Source: Linyphia triangularis (lineage: Eukaryota; Arthropoda; Arachnida; Araneae; Linyphiidae). From it: a stretch of 64,000 nucleotides of DNA. Below the pieces are notes generated by a model. That model had not been told where the DNA came from, made no database searches, and worked only from the letters and a program-made list of their open reading frames with translations. This document shows, piece by piece, positions 1 to 14,900 of the stretch. The stretch covers positions 1,302,001-1,366,000 of the forward strand of contig OZ021723.1 in NCBI GenBank assembly GCA_963978545.1, written 5' to 3'. The translations under genes were made by a program, and so were the position numbers. Position 1 is the stretch's first letter, and the number at the start of each line of letters is the position of its first letter.

Positions 1-570
1 CGTTGAGAAAATAATCCTTTTTAAAACGCGAGGAATTGCTTATTTGACATTAGCACGTTCCACATAATTTACAGAGTTTGAAAAATTATTTTCGCACATT
101 TTACATATTTTTTATAACCACGTGCATAAAATAAATGTAATACATACCTAATACAGTCAATATGTCTCTTTTGAAAATATTTCATTCCTGTATCATAATG
201 TACATGACTGTAAGAAACATGAGAGTGTATATCTACTCTAGACTCTACCATCTACTCTAGAATGGTATCTGGCTCTTGGAATATTAAAAACTTTCCAAAT
301 TTTGATCTCGAATCTGATGTATTTTTAATACCTTTATATTATAACTACAATTTTGTTTGTGCGTATGTGGAGATCAATTATTTGGAGAGTGACTTAACGC
401 ACTTGTCATCATTCAATCATGTTGAAACTTGGCAGATAGACGCGTTATCGATGACAATGCATTCAATTAAGTTTTTTAGGGGGGTAGAGTTTAACCATGC
501 TACCGAATCGTAGTAGTCAAAAACTATGAGAAGTCTTTCTGAACTCAAAATCACTAAGTTGCATTTGCAT
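1..570. other. 5' flank or upstream intron, nothing recognised
   Basis: This is AT-rich sequence. An 83-codon frame at 262-513 resembles no family and has no coding signature. No core promoter could be picked out. Confidence 0.5.
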
Positions 571-641
571 ATAAAAATTGGCAATGCCTATAAAGGGCTT
601 ACATTAAAAACTTTGTTTTTATGTGTTATTTTTTTTTTCCA
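571..641 (+). repeat. Short dispersed repeat supplying the acceptor tract of exon 1
   Basis: About 60 bases (ATAAAAATTGGCAATGCC, then ATTAAAAACTTTG) recur with few changes at 44090-44152 in intron 10. Here the copy runs into the T-rich tract and CCAG just before exon 1. Confidence 0.7.
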
Positions 642-642
642 G

Positions 643-733
643 ACAAGTAGAAAACAACGTTGGATTCAGGATTTGAAGCAAAATGACTTGGAGTGATACC
701 ATCACAGAGGAAGAGAGAGAAGTGGTTGAGGAA
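643..733 (+). CDS. SEC14-like exon 1 (5'UTR end plus codons 1-17)
   Basis: An acceptor (T-rich tract, then CCAG) ends at 642. The 40 bases 643-682 are untranslated, and ATG is at 683 in the context AAAATGA. The exon codes for an acidic N-terminus (MTWSDTITEEEREVVEE) and ends in phase 0 at the donor GTACGT (734). Because an acceptor precedes it, at least one noncoding exon and the promoter probably lie before the window. Confidence 0.85.
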
Positions 734-2799
734 GTACGTTTGCATTTGAAAAGTCCAAATATTAACTTCTTATTTTCAAATGATTTCAAAATAAATACAT
801 TTTATAGTACTTTTGAATTAATTCAACACGTTTTAAGAGACATAAGTAAAATGTTGAGTTAATTCAGGTATAGATCTTCTGCACCACATTACTTTTTCAA
901 AGTAGCCAGTGTCTGGCATTGCTTTGTCATCCTTCCTGGAAGAAAATCCGTAGTTTATTACTTTCAATTACCGATATTTTTATTTAGGGGAATAAATGTA
1001 GCAGTCGGTGTAAAATTTTTTTTTCATTTCTTCATGTTTTGGAACACACGGATTTAAAAAAAAATAAAAAAAAAATAAATGCATGTATGTCTGTGTGTAC
1101 TTGGTTATCATAACTCTCGAACAAATTGACCTACGATGTTCAAATTTGGTGTGTGGTTTGGTGCAGGCCATTAAGGTTTTCGTCAAAATCGCGTATGCGC
1201 ATTAGGTTGAAATCATGAAAAATCATGTTTTTCATCAATTGCTAAAAAAACGACTCGGGGTGGGGATTGAAATGAACGGATGTGGCGATGATTAGAACAT
1301 CTCTTATAAGGTTCTAATCGTCTCCACCTCCGAAGTACCCACTGAAATGCGATAAAAGCGTAAAAAGTTGAAAAACGAGTGCGTTTAACAAAGAGCTCTG
1401 CCTTTGAGAATCGCTCATAAGCGATTGATTTTTTTTCCGTTTCACGCACAATAAAAGACAATGCAATGTCGATATAATAACATCGCCATTTTGGTGGTGT
1501 TCCTCCGATTCAAAATATAAAAACGGTAAATAGCTCCATATCATATTTGAATAGATTGGGCAGTATTACAGCGTAATCAAAAGTTGTACGATGTTCCACA
1601 CCTCTAATTTAAGGAATCTCTCCGCCAGGATCACACTCCTTGTGTTTTCGCTATGCAATTCCGAAATTTTAAATGGCTGTGTCTCAAAACATTTTTTTTT
1701 CCTTCCAACTTTATGTACCTTTCCTTGGAAAGTAGCCCCACTGTTGATTCAAATTTGGAGGTGCTATTCATATTGTTAAGAATTTTTCCACTGAGGCAAT
1801 GATGACACGGTTTTCACAGTATAAAAATATTTATACTCTCTTCAAGAGCTCACAAAATTTATTCATAAGCAACAGCTCAATTACTCTCAAGCTTCAACAA
1901 AAATAACTTCGAATACAGCGATTATACAAGCTCACTCCAACAGATAAACAAAGCGATCAGTTTTCATCAAAGTCCGAAGTCAATCTGAAAACTTTCCCGA
2001 TCTCCGGTCTTTATATACCAGGCGCGTGAGAAGATTCTTGAAATTTCCAACCAATTCATCGAAAAAGAAACATCTCGAAATTTCTCGATTGCTTTAGGTG
2101 TTGCTACCTTTTTCTAACCTGTATAATCGCCTGTTAATAAATAAAATAAGATAAAATAATTTACAATAGAGTTTTAAAATAATACGTCACTATTTACACT
2201 ATATACAGACAATTTGTGCAACAATATGTCTATACTGTAGCACTGCAAAAATAACTGAAGGATGAGGATGCCTTTAATAATTCCATCTTGAACAAATCAT
2301 TTCTGTTTGTTCCAGTTAAGAAGACTTACTATACAAGATTGCACTCCAAAGATGCTCGAAGATGACTCAGTATTCTACCGCTTCTGCAAAGGTAAATATA
2401 TTTCTTTCTTAGAAATCAAATCCTGATGGGAGTTTTTCGGATTTTCCGGCAATCTACACCCAAAGGCAGGAAGGATCCTTTGAAATACCTCTCGAAAAGA
2501 TTTTCTAACTTTACATAAGGACTTTTATCAGCTGAAAAGATCTTGATTTAACAATTTCCGACGCAGTATTGTCTTCGTGTAGCTTTTACATAAGAAAAAC
2601 TAGCTCATTAGTCTTATTAGAATTATTTAAATGGTATTCTTCATCGAGTCCGGACACTCGTTAATTCAAATTGCATTCTAAGTGAGATTTATTTGTTCTT
2701 TTTATGCAAACGTAATTCACTACAACTGAGTTAAGCCTATGCAAATAGTTGAATCCATTGACGTTAAAAGGAGATTTCTGACAGATTCACGATATTACA

Positions 2800-2836
<37 letters not shown>

Positions 2837-5800
2837 CTTACCAGCATTTAATAAGGACCAACATTAGAATGAAAACTCTACAAGAAAACCATATCTCTAG
2901 AAAAGGACACGGAAATCTGATTTCAAATTCTATCGCTGCTTCTTCAATAGTACGCATACACACAAAATATATATATATATATATATACAAAAAAAAAAAA
3001 AAAAAAAAAGACTTAGGAAAACTGACGAAGTTTCCATTTAAGATCAAGCGATTCAAATATTTAATTAACTTGCTTTGATTATTAAATCCTTTAAAATGCA
3101 AATAAAAGCGGACAATTTTATATGTGCCTTTAAAGAAGTACAAAAGGTTATATTTTTAGAAAACGGCAACAGTCTTTGTCATACGTTTGATTATACGGAA
3201 TGTACGATTCCCGCATTTTTTTATTTTCATTCAATTTAAAATGTTTCGAAAAGGCCATAAATACAAATGTATGTTCACTGCGCTTTTACTTTTTTTTTTT
3301 TTTTAAATTTGCAACCAAAGATCGCATGTTAGTTTTGGTGGGAAAAACGACAAATTCGGATCAAAGCGAATGTGACGTCACTACATATCAAACAACTTGG
3401 TTTGAAGCATCAGTAGCGGAAATCAGTTTTGCGTTTCTGGCAAATTGCGCCAACCGGTACTGGATGTAGCAATTGTCTATCAAACAAACGCCAACTATTT
3501 GACAGAAACCTCACGATAACCATAGAAACGAAAGGATGTTTCGACTTCACAACTTTAGCGGATCGTTTTGATCGGATTGCAATCGGACGAGGTTTTGGCA
3601 CAATTTCTTTTCTTAATATTTAAATAACCAATTTTTTTTAAAGAACTTTTGTTTGAGTATTTGGAATCAGAAAGAAATTCTTCATAAATATAAACTAATT
3701 TCAAACGATTTAAAAAAAAGGCGGGAATTGTCCATTGTAGGTCTTTGCGTGTATCTTTAAACTTATTAATGTGGATTGAAGTCACCAGAACTTCTTCACT
3801 ATTTAGGTGAAGGAAAGATTAAATAGGCTTAAACCATATTATTGTTGCAAATTCTTCAGTTTATCTTCAACCCGACACGAAAGTAGTAACTTCTAAAAAG
3901 TATCTGTCCATCCATATATTCGCCAGAGGTCAGCATTACCATACTAAACTACAAATACTATGGACATGCAAAATATGTAAAATAAACGTTGTACGTATCA
4001 TTGAAGCGTTACCATATCAAGTCAAGCTTTAAATTCAAATGCAAGAGGGACGTCTTTATAGTATTTCTAAGAGAGATTTATATTTTGACTGCAAATAGAA
4101 ATATTAGGTGGCAAGTTCTTGGCTGGCGACATTTGTCTTTATGAAGAAAGAAACTTTTTAATTCGATGTGTTTTATTATTATACATTGTGTACATAAATT
4201 AGTTATGCAATGTAATTCGAACAGATTTTTATAGCTCTTATTCTCAGGATAATTAAGAACATATTCTGACCAAACACAACTTCAAATGAAATGCTCTTAC
4301 AGGGAACAAAATTATGACCAATAGATGATGAAATAAAAATTAGAAGAGGACGCCTTACTGACCACATCTTGAGAATGAGAGTTGATGAAATCACCTCAGA
4401 ATGAAGCGCCAGAATGAAAACGCTTACCTGGAAGTCCTAAATTAACGTGGGGAATGACGATGGAGAGTGAGAGGGATAGAACCGGATGGGCGAACTGGGA
4501 AGAAGGGGTTGTTGCAGGTGTTAGGTTGACTGAAGGTCTTAAGCGCCACTGGATACGATAAGAAAGGATGATGATGATAAACCATCAGTTTTTATCCCAA
4601 CAAATTTTTGTTCACCCTTTCATTCGTTGTGAAAAAATAATGGTTTATTATGCCTACTTATTAAAACTTATACATATAAATTTGAACTCCGTTGGCCATA
4701 TAATTTGTGAAAACTCTGTATATCAACCTTAACAGCGTTTAACAGCCACCAAATTCGGCATCGTAGCTACACGATCGTTCATAAACAACTCTCAAACTTT
4801 ATAATTACATAACTAAAAATCAGTCGAAGAAAGAATTATGAGAAAAATTGCATAGACGGGAATATAATTTTAAATACATTGATTGGCAAAATTAGTTACA
4901 ATATTGAAATATAGCATCAAATTGCTGTACTATCTTAAAATAGCGCAAAGAAATTCCCTAAGAAAAAAGGGCATTATGATACCTTTACTAAATAGTAGCC
5001 CAAACAGTCACTTTCGTAGAAGGTTGTGAATTTTCAAGAAAGGTTTTTAGTCCCCCATATTCACCAGTTTTGTTTACTGATAAATCGGTCCAAATAAAAC
5101 TGGGCGTCACTAAACCATATCCTCCTGAGACCCAACGTACATTTGAATGCACATCGGATTTAAACAGTTCTTCTGTCAGTAGAGGCTCCACGAAAAATTG
5201 ATGCGAAGCACGTGCCAGCAATGGACACTAAGACTTTTTCCTTACTTTGTAGGATGTCTGGATGTTCAGCGCGAACAATTTTTTTTTTTACACTAAATGT
5301 AAAGTATTTTTATATATCACGTCCTAACGAAATTGTTTTGCAGCCTTCCATGATTAAATTTCACATCTGAACAATTAAATTTCAGAATTTTTGCAAGCTT
5401 AAGGAGATAGTCACTTTTTGTCTAAGTGTACTTAAAGTGCATGGATCAGTTCTGAACTTTAAAAATACGTTACATTGACCTAAATATATAATATACATAA
5501 AAAAATAGCTTTAAATCATGTTTCAAACAGTTGCGGGGATCAGGAGGATATTCAGCTGTATTCAAATGCGCATTTATGAATCCATTTTGCAAAGCTATGT
5601 ATTTCAATTTTCATCCTTGTGTATCTAAGATCTTTTAGTGACATTCAGTGTCACAATCCAAGCTGTGCATGTGTTTATGTAATGGATAAAATATCTTGCA
5701 GCTAGGGATTTCAATCTGAAGAATTCTGAAGAAATGTTGAGAAAAGTATGTATTCCATCTTTTGCTTTCTCATTGTTAAGGTGAACCTAAATTTTTCTTC

Positions 5801-5941
5801 TATCGTGTAATATTCTATACAAAAACGCTTAGTACAGTACGCAAAAAAAAAAAAAAAATCCGAACGATGGCTTATCTTCGGTTTTAATTATCTTGCAGTT
5901 CGCAACAAAATGTTTTATTTACAATTTTTTATATGTCTGAT

Positions 5942-5976
<35 letters not shown>

Positions 5977-8900
5977 CAAAGGCCGTATACTAAGTAAATT
6001 TATCTCTATCTTTAAAAATTTCAATACGAACCCCTATTTTTTATATTTTCATTCGATTTAGAATACCACCTTTACCCTAGATTCCAAATTTCAGTTCATT
6101 ATGCAGAGAAACACGTCACTTCTGAGCGAAAATGTTTCGGTCGATCTTCAGGGCTTCAAGCGGGGAAGAATCGAATGTTTTGCATGCTTCAAGATGAAAT
6201 ATTACGCGGTCTCTTGAGTTTTTTTTTTTTTTTTACATTTATGTTAAAATATCGAGAACTAAAAATCAAAATTGAATGAAAAAAATCTGGTGGGGTTTTT
6301 GACCATGATTATTTTAATGGAAGCAAAAAAATATGTATGTTTCTATTTAAAGAGAAATTCCAAACTTGTTTTATTAATTAATAATTAATTATTAAAATAC
6401 TTTTTAGTACAAAATTTGCATGTTATTTATGTCCTGCCTTTTATAAATGATCCTTTGAAATAAAAATTCCTAAAATATATTAACTATTTAGGAATTTATG
6501 GCTAAAAAACTTATTTTCTTTTTAATATTAATTTTTCATTTTTTGACATCAAATAAATTACTAACCACTCATTAAATAATTATGAAATTTGGTATTTAGC
6601 CGGATTTGTTTGGTATTCTAAATCTAAATATGGTATAATATTCTGGGGTTGTAATTGAACTTTGTAAAATTTGGTTTAGTTTGAATATGTAGATGACACC
6701 TCATGATAAAAAATATTATATGCAATAAATAAAGACCTTCCACAATTTACAACGGTACTTGACTTTTGTTATTTTATTAGTTAGAATACAAGATATAGCC
6801 AATTTGTTTTGCGTACTGTACATGTTCCTGCAATATCAAATGGTGTTTTTGATTTGTTACGTCAAAACACAGACAGTTTCGGAAAAAATTTTATATATAA
6901 AAAAAAAAATTCCAATAAATTCTTATTACGAGTTTCCTGATGTTTGAAGTATTACGTTTATTCGATACTTATCTGAATAAACGAGTGCATATTTATTGTA
7001 CAGATAATACTGTACAACCATAAATCCAATAGAAGAAGTATATCTTTTCACTGAAAAAAATACACAATTAAACAATCTTGAAGCAAGGAATCAAATATTA
7101 AAGTATTCATCTTAGACTTAATACACATTCTTTATAGATTTAAAACCCCATAGCTAAATAAACATAAAACATAATAAAACAATTGATAATATAGAAGAGT
7201 TAAAAGAAACAAATTACAGATTATGTAGAAGGGTTAAAAGGAACAAATGATAAGAGTTCAATAAGTGGTTTAAGATAATATCACAGCCTCCCGGTAAAAA
7301 AAAAAAAAAAAAACAGTTAAAGATAAAGCTATCCCATTACAATATCGATCGTAATAACAGTATTTCAAAACATGTATTTTTTTCGCAAATGATGGCAGCT
7401 TTCACCATGGCTTTATCAGAGGTCAATGTTTCGAGAGAAAACTGTAAATTCTACTGACACGTGTTATTATACATCAGGACGAGACGAAATCCCGAAACAA
7501 AATTAAATATGAATGAATATACATGGTGTCTGTAAAAGGTTGGACACATTTTGATGTTGAATAATTCATAAAATAATGTAAACAAATTTAAATTGATAAC
7601 ACTAATGGTTAGATAAACTCAAAATGTTTCATGGCCATAGTCAATGGACATGTGCTCCGTTCATCGTAAGGAGAATATGTAATCAATTTTGCGAAAGGTA
7701 AGCGCAAGCATGTCGGCATCCACAGAGGCTATTGCGGCGGTAATTCTGGTCTTTAGTTCATTAGCATTCGATACTTTCCTCCTGTAAACGATGTCTTTTA
7801 CAAATCCCCAAAAGAAAAAGTCCAAATCATGTGATCTGGGTGGCCCACAGGGGCGGATTTAGAGGTCAATCAAGGGGGGTGCGATTATGACCATGAGTGT
7901 TTACAGTGGCGGTGATAGTTTGTCAACTTGGGGGACAGGGGGGAGGGGTGTCATCAAGGGTTCAATGAAAGATAAAAATTAGAGGGTTTAACTATCCTCT
8001 TTTGCACCCCATACAAAAAATTACCCCGAAAATGTAATACAAAATAAAATTATAAATATTTAGTATTTTTTATTAGAGGAAAGTATTTAAGAGCGCAAAA
8101 AAAAATCTTATGCAGTTCAGGTGAAGTGTAAAAAGTTCAACAACCCTGAAAATTCAACTTTTTTATACAAGTTAATTTACCAATATATTCAACATCATAA
8201 ATCATTTAATGCAGAAAAAGACGGCAGATCTTTCACATTTTTAGACAACACTGCAGGTACGCAAAACTCTTTATTTATAAGGTTTTAATAATTTCCGAAG
8301 TTAAATAAGGCTTTTCAACTCAGTTTGACATCACATTAGTAAATTAAAATATAAGTTACATAAACTTGAGACTATACACTATAACTGTACACTATAATAT
8401 TTATCATTGTATTCAAATTTGATATGGTATGATTTACTGTTTTCATATTTTTCTTCATTTAAATAAAAATGGAGAATTTGGCAATATTTTTGGCAATAAT
8501 TTTTACATGGGATAAGAAAAAACTCCAAAACGGCGAAATTGGTGATGATATTCAATAGACATTACACTGTCCTTTCTTGTGCGAAAAACAGAAAAATATC
8601 AATCGTTGATGGACGATGCTCAAGGGCAAAGAGCTCTGTGTTAAAGACACACGTTTTTCAAATTTTTACGCTTTTATCAGATTTCTTCGGGAATTCCGGA
8701 TGTGGGGACGATTAAAACTCCTTAAGAGGCATTAGATTCTTGATTTCACCCTTATGCGAATGCGCAACCTTAATCGTAGGTCCCATGGCTCCCACCAATC
8801 CGTACACCAAATTTGAATACTGTACGTCAATTCGTTTAGGAGTTATGCTTACCACATAGACATTTTAACTAGACTACTTTTTTGGAATCAGTATCTTTCA

Positions 8901-11900
8901 AAACTTAAGAAAATGGTAGGGGGGGGGGGGTCGATTTTTTTTTTTTACTGACTGCTGTACACTTTCATTGCCCTATGTAAACATATGGGTAATTGAAAGT
9001 AAAAGCGTGTTTGACTATGATTCTCAATATTTTGAAAAGAAGTACATAACAACATGGAACTCGCTTTGAACTGTTGAGGATAAATGACTTTTTTATAATT
9101 TAAGAAAGTAATTTTGTTTGATATTGTTAAAGGGTTTTTATGATTTTGCATATGAAAGGGTGCAGATACAATGCTTATTCCAGCAAAATCAGTTAATTTT
9201 TATGAGAATGAAATACTTTGAATCATTCGGACAAAAATGAAATATTTAAACATTTTTCGGAAAAAAAAATATATAAACAAATATTGTTACTGAAATATCA
9301 CATTTTGTAAAATAAGAAATAAAATTAAAAAAAAAAAAAATCTAATTAAGGTTTAGTTACCTTAACACTATACATATTGATGCACTAAGACTGCTTTAAC
9401 TAAATTAATATATATTTGAACTTTAGAGTAAAAAAAAAAAAAGAGTGAGTCCGTTCACCTCAATGTGTGTGTACAGTTTTTTAATAAAAAAATTATATTC
9501 GAATACAAGATAGTTTTTACTATGGCTCTTACAAGATTTTTTTTTCTTATTTATCATGTAAACTTTCTTTTCTTTTTATTGGTTAAATACGCATCAACAA
9601 TATTAGTATCAAAATCTACAAAGATTTTCTATATTAATCCAGAATAAATTTCTTTTAAAATTTTAATATGATTCTAATTTGGTTAGAAGATTGCTAATAT
9701 CAAACGGTATGTGTGCTTTATTTATGACAGCATCGAAAGTTTTTTATGTGAAGGCGGACCATAGTTAAACTGGTGTTGTTTAGATCAGTCCGGAGTCTGT
9801 AGAAATTAGTAAATAATTTTGAAATTTTGTATTAGTACTGCTGGGAAAATCTAGAAACATTTTATAAACATTATCATAAAAATTTTCAAATGAAAACTTA
9901 AAGAAATAACTGTTGGGATTTTTGATAATTACGCTTCAAGAAACTGAGGTTTGTTGACCGTAGCTGAGCATTCTTTTTTTTAATCACAATGTTAGAACTA
10001 TCATATTATCTCATATACCAATACACATGTGCACCAAAGGTAAGGGAATGTTCACTCAAAGAAATAGTTTCGTTTCTTAACGAACACTTTTAATTCAAAA
10101 TCACACTCACCCAACGTCAACACATGACAAGCTACGAAAATAAGAGGTTATATTATTAGAAAATTATATATTTCACTATGTCCATTTATCTGCTTAGTTC
10201 TGAAAGCCGGCGACACACCAAGCTTCACTCTTCCACCATCCGTCTCGTTCGTCCTCCTCCTCTCTATTAATGGGGATTTTCCATTCACTGTTCGTTTTGG
10301 ACCACTTGGCGATAGTTATCTCCTTGGCGGTCGCCAAGTTTAGACATGCCTAGAGTCTGACATGTCCCTCCTTAAAAAGCACATAGCTCTCCTTAGAGAC
10401 TATGCTGCTAAAGAAGAATGTTTAAGTAATATAAAACACTTTAGTAGAAGAAAGAGCCTGTTCGCCAGCCCAAATTTTAGTACTTAAAGATTCAAAAATA
10501 CTAATATAACAGAAAATACTAATGTAATATATACACTTTTGCAACCATTACAAAGCTATAAAAATTAATTTTCTATCTAAGGAAATCTAGAAAGTGCATC
10601 TGCATTTCCATGCCTGCTTCCTTTCCGATAGGTAATTTTTAAATTATATCTTTGCAATGCCAAAGACCAACGTGCAAGTTTAGCACCATGTGGTAATCCC
10701 TGGGTAAGGTAAGAAAGTGGGTTATGATCAGACACCACCTCGATATCAGTCCCAAAAATCCAGGTGTCAAACTTCTGGAGTGCGGCTAGGACGCTGTAGG
10801 CTTCTCTCTCTATGGTAGACCATCTGGTTTGGCACGGAGTAAGCTTCTTGCTGTAGAAAGCTATTGGATGTTCTTTTCCATTTTCGTCAAGTTGGGACAA
10901 ACAGACTCCGACTGCATTAGCGGACGCATCAGTGTAAAGCTGAAATGGTTTGTCAAACTGTGGCGTATACAAGGAAGGCATTTTGACTAAATGGTTTTTC
11001 AAATTTTGAAAGGCTTCTTCTTCTGGTTGGTTCCATGGAATTTCCTTGGGAACTCTCTTCTTAGTCAAGTTAGTTAAGGGTAACACAATGCTTGCAAAAT
11101 TTGGAATATAGTCCCTGTAATAACTTGCTATTCCCAACACTGTTCTCAACTCCTTCTTGTTAGTTGGTGCCGACAGTTTCTTCATAGCTTCTACCTTTTC
11201 TGGATCAGGGGAATGTCTTCCTGAACCCACCACGTGTCCTAAAAATTTCACTTCTGTTTTCCCGAAATCACACTTTTCCAGATTTACAGTGAGACCCACT
11301 TGACGCAAAGTCTGGAACACTTTATCGATATGCTTCAAATGATCAGACCATGATCCCGAAAAAATTGCAACATCGTCAATATAAGACTGACAATAGTCCT
11401 TATGAGGAGCTAACACTTTGTCCATGGATTTTTGAAAAGTGCTGCCAGCGTTTTTCATTCCGAATGGCATAACTCTCCATTGATAGTGTCCAGTATGAGT
11501 TACGAAAGCAGTATAATGTCTATCTTTCTCACTCATAGGAATCTGCCAATATCCTTTCGTGAGGTCAAGCACAGTGATCACTTGTGCATTCCCTATTTGA
11601 TATAAAAGTTCATTAGCATGTCTCATCGGATATGCATCAGGAATAGTGTAACTGTTCAAAAGTCTAAAATCTACACACAGACGCACACTACCGTTCTTTT
11701 TAGCCACGCACACTAAAGGGTGTGCCCATTCACTATCACTTTGTTCAATAAGACCAAGTTCCAAAAGTTCTCGAATTTGACGATCCACTTCATTTTGAAG
11801 AGTCACTGGAATACGATACGGACGAAGTCTTTTGGGTGAACAGTCATTTGTAACCTTAATAACATGTCCATCTACTTTGGCTATTCCAGGCTTAGTACTG

Positions 11901-14900
11901 AATACATCATTGTATTTACAAAGTAAGGAACTCAGTTCATAACGTTGTCTGGCGTTTAATGGGGTTGTCATTTCCCTGATGATATGTTGTTCCACGTCAC
12001 TTTTTGTGGTAGTAACTCGCTCGGTTGGAGCCACATGTAACTGTCCAAAATCTTCGTCTTGTTCAAAAACAAGCCCTATGTGTTGAACACGTGTCACATA
12101 TGGTCGAATTTTATTGAAGTGTAGTTCTCGCCTTGAACCATCATCAAGTTCGACAATAGCTGAATGGGGTCGACTAAGTTGCACTACAGTCGCTGGTCCA
12201 GACCACGTATTCAATAGTTTATGAGAAGATGTGGGTATCAATATCAAAACTTTATCTCCTATTTGATATGTTTTTTCTCGTGATCTCAAGTTATACCTGT
12301 GAGCATAACTTTGCTGGTTTAGTTCAGCATTCTCATTTGCAATTTTATGAGCATTCTTAAGTTTGTCTTGCAATTCTTCGACATACCTTTCCACAGATGG
12401 GGAAACATTCATTGGAACAGCTTTCTCTCCTGTCCAAACTTCCTTCAGCAATGCAGTTGGTCCTTTGGGTATCCGTCCGTATACTAACTGATAAGGTGAA
12501 ATACCCGTTGTGCAATGTGGGACCTCTCTATATGCAAACAAAAGATGTGGAAGATGAACATCCCATTCGTTTCCATATTCTTGGATGTTTTTATTCATCA
12601 TGTCTTTTAAAGTTCTGTTCCACCTTTCCACTGCTCCCATACTCTCGGGATGACCCGGTGTTGAGAATCTTGGAGACACTCCTATTAGATTCATAAAAGC
12701 ACCAGTCAGTTTTGAAGTAAAGTTCGTTCCTTGGTCTGTACATATCACTTTTGGAAATCCAGTACGAGCGAAAATTTGCATCAACACGTCACACGTAGTT
12801 TTGGCTTTTATATTTTTGGTTGGAATAGCTTCAACCCATCGAGTGCACAAATCAACTGCACAAATTATATATTTATGTCCTCTCCGGGACGGGGGTTCTA
12901 ACGGTCCTATGCAGTCAACGCTCCAAACCTCGAACGGGTTGTCTGGTCTGGTAATTGGCTGGATTGGGATCCTATCTCTGTAAGTTACAGTCCGTCTGAC
13001 TTGACATGGTTTGCAACTTCCACAAAACTTCCTTACGTCAATTTTTATGGTTGGCCAAAAGAATGAATATTTTATTCGCTCCTTTGTTTTCTTTTCTCCA
13101 AGATGTCCTGCCAAAGGAATTTCATGGGCCGTCTTCAATACAAACTCACGCTTAACAGTTGGCAGAACAACTTGCTGGATTCTTTCTCCACACACCCACT
13201 CAGAGTGTACTAGTAGTCCATCGTCCACGTCATAGCCGTTTCTACGTGCTTTTGCAAACTCCCAAATATTTGCCAAAGATTCATCTTCCTGCTGTAGTTT
13301 TATAAACTCTGCTCTATTTTCTTTGCATCCTTCCTTTACTTCACTGGACGGAATAAAACTATTTACCTCGGATGACTCTTCCTTTTCATTTACGGTAACT
13401 TTATTTAGACTGCACTTCTTTTCTAGTTCGTTTTCTTGCACTATGTGAGGGACAACTGATTGATGATATTGGATATTTTCGTTCAGAGCCTCGTATGCTG
13501 TAGGACATATCAGCATATCACTCACTAATTTTTTGGAAACTGCACAGATCACGGGAACTTCGCAGTGTTGTGAATCATTCACTTTCATGTTGAAAACCAC
13601 TAATGGTGCTGTTTCAGCTAAACCAAAAGCACATACGAGCTTCACGGACCCTTGCCCTTCACCATCTTCAATTGGAATCAGGTCATGTCTGATGACTGAG
13701 ATTTGTGCACCTGTATCCAAAATGCCATCGAATATAGCAGAACCGCATTTCAGTTCTATTCTTGTCAGTTTATCGCACTTTACTGAACTCGTTTTGACCG
13801 GAGTCAATGCTGGCACCGTAATTCGAGCCGATAATACTTCTTTGTCTTCTAAAGTTTCTTCTGTAGTGACCAAATTACTACAAATGTTCTCAGTTTTGTT
13901 CCGCGTCCCTTGGTTATTATTATTAGTAGGACAAGCTCGTGCAAAATGTGATGAATCTCCACATGTAAAACAGGTAGGTTTAGATCCTCTGGCCCCTTTA
14001 TCCCTCTGATAATATCCTTGATTCTTCGTTTTGTCAAAGGGTTTGTCCTTCTCCTTATACTTGGTAGTACTAGTAACTTGCTGGTTTCTGGTATTTTCAA
14101 ACTTTCCGTTCGGCTTATATTTATTTTTATCATCTTGATGCCATTTAAAACTATCCTTTGCTTTATTATGGAATGCATTTTTCTTTAATCCGTCTCTCAA
14201 ACTTTCATATTCATCAACTTTTTCTGCGACTTCTAGAGGGTCGATCATCTTATTCCATTTGTCCAAAAAATGCTCCTTTACTTCATTTGGCACTCTGCGC
14301 TTCAGTTGATCCGCCACCATTAAATTTTTCAGCTGGTCGAAATTCTGTACTTCCAGTTCATTGACCCATTCATTAAAGTAATTATTCAGTGCATGTGTAT
14401 AACTTCTCCAGGATTCTTCTGGGTCTTTCTGATGTCGGAAAAATAACTGCCTTAATTTTTCAGGATTTAACTTGTAACGTTTCAACAGCATTTCTTTAAT
14501 GAAGTCATAGTTATTTGCTTTTTCAGGAGGTTCTCGAGCTATGTTATTAGCTATCTCTGTTGGTAACAATCCCAGTAGATAAGCTACCCATTCCGATTTA
14601 ATTACACCCGCCATCTCTGCCCGACGTTCAAAATTTACTAGGTATAACTGCATTTCATCTTTCTTTTCATCATATTTCGGGGTAATCTGCATAAGTTGCA
14701 CCCTGGATCTCGTTTCGTTCGATCGTTCGGCCACTTCATCCACGGGAGAATAGCTACGTCGTAATTCCAGTCTTTTCATTTCAAGCTCGAAGTCTCTTTC
14801 TTCTTTTCTGATTCTGGCCTCTCGTTCTTCTTTACGAATCCGGTCTTCTTCTTCTTTTGCTTCCCGACGAAGTTGTTCTTCGTATTCTTTTGCTTCCCGC

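Noticed and set aside
262..513. 83-codon frame near the left edge
   Set aside because: No family resemblance, low-complexity surroundings, and length expected by chance in this many bases.
3780..4010. Possible homology to 60200-60250 (AGGTCA-CATTACCATAC)
   Set aside because: The shared stretch is short and diverged; not enough to define a repeat.
4988..5221. 77-codon minus-strand frame
   Set aside because: It looks more protein-like than its neighbours, but I could not link it to any family, so no gene is called.
13533..14009. 158-codon plus-strand frame inside the gypsy element
   Set aside because: It is a shadow of the minus-strand Gag-Pol frame with no recognisable protein.
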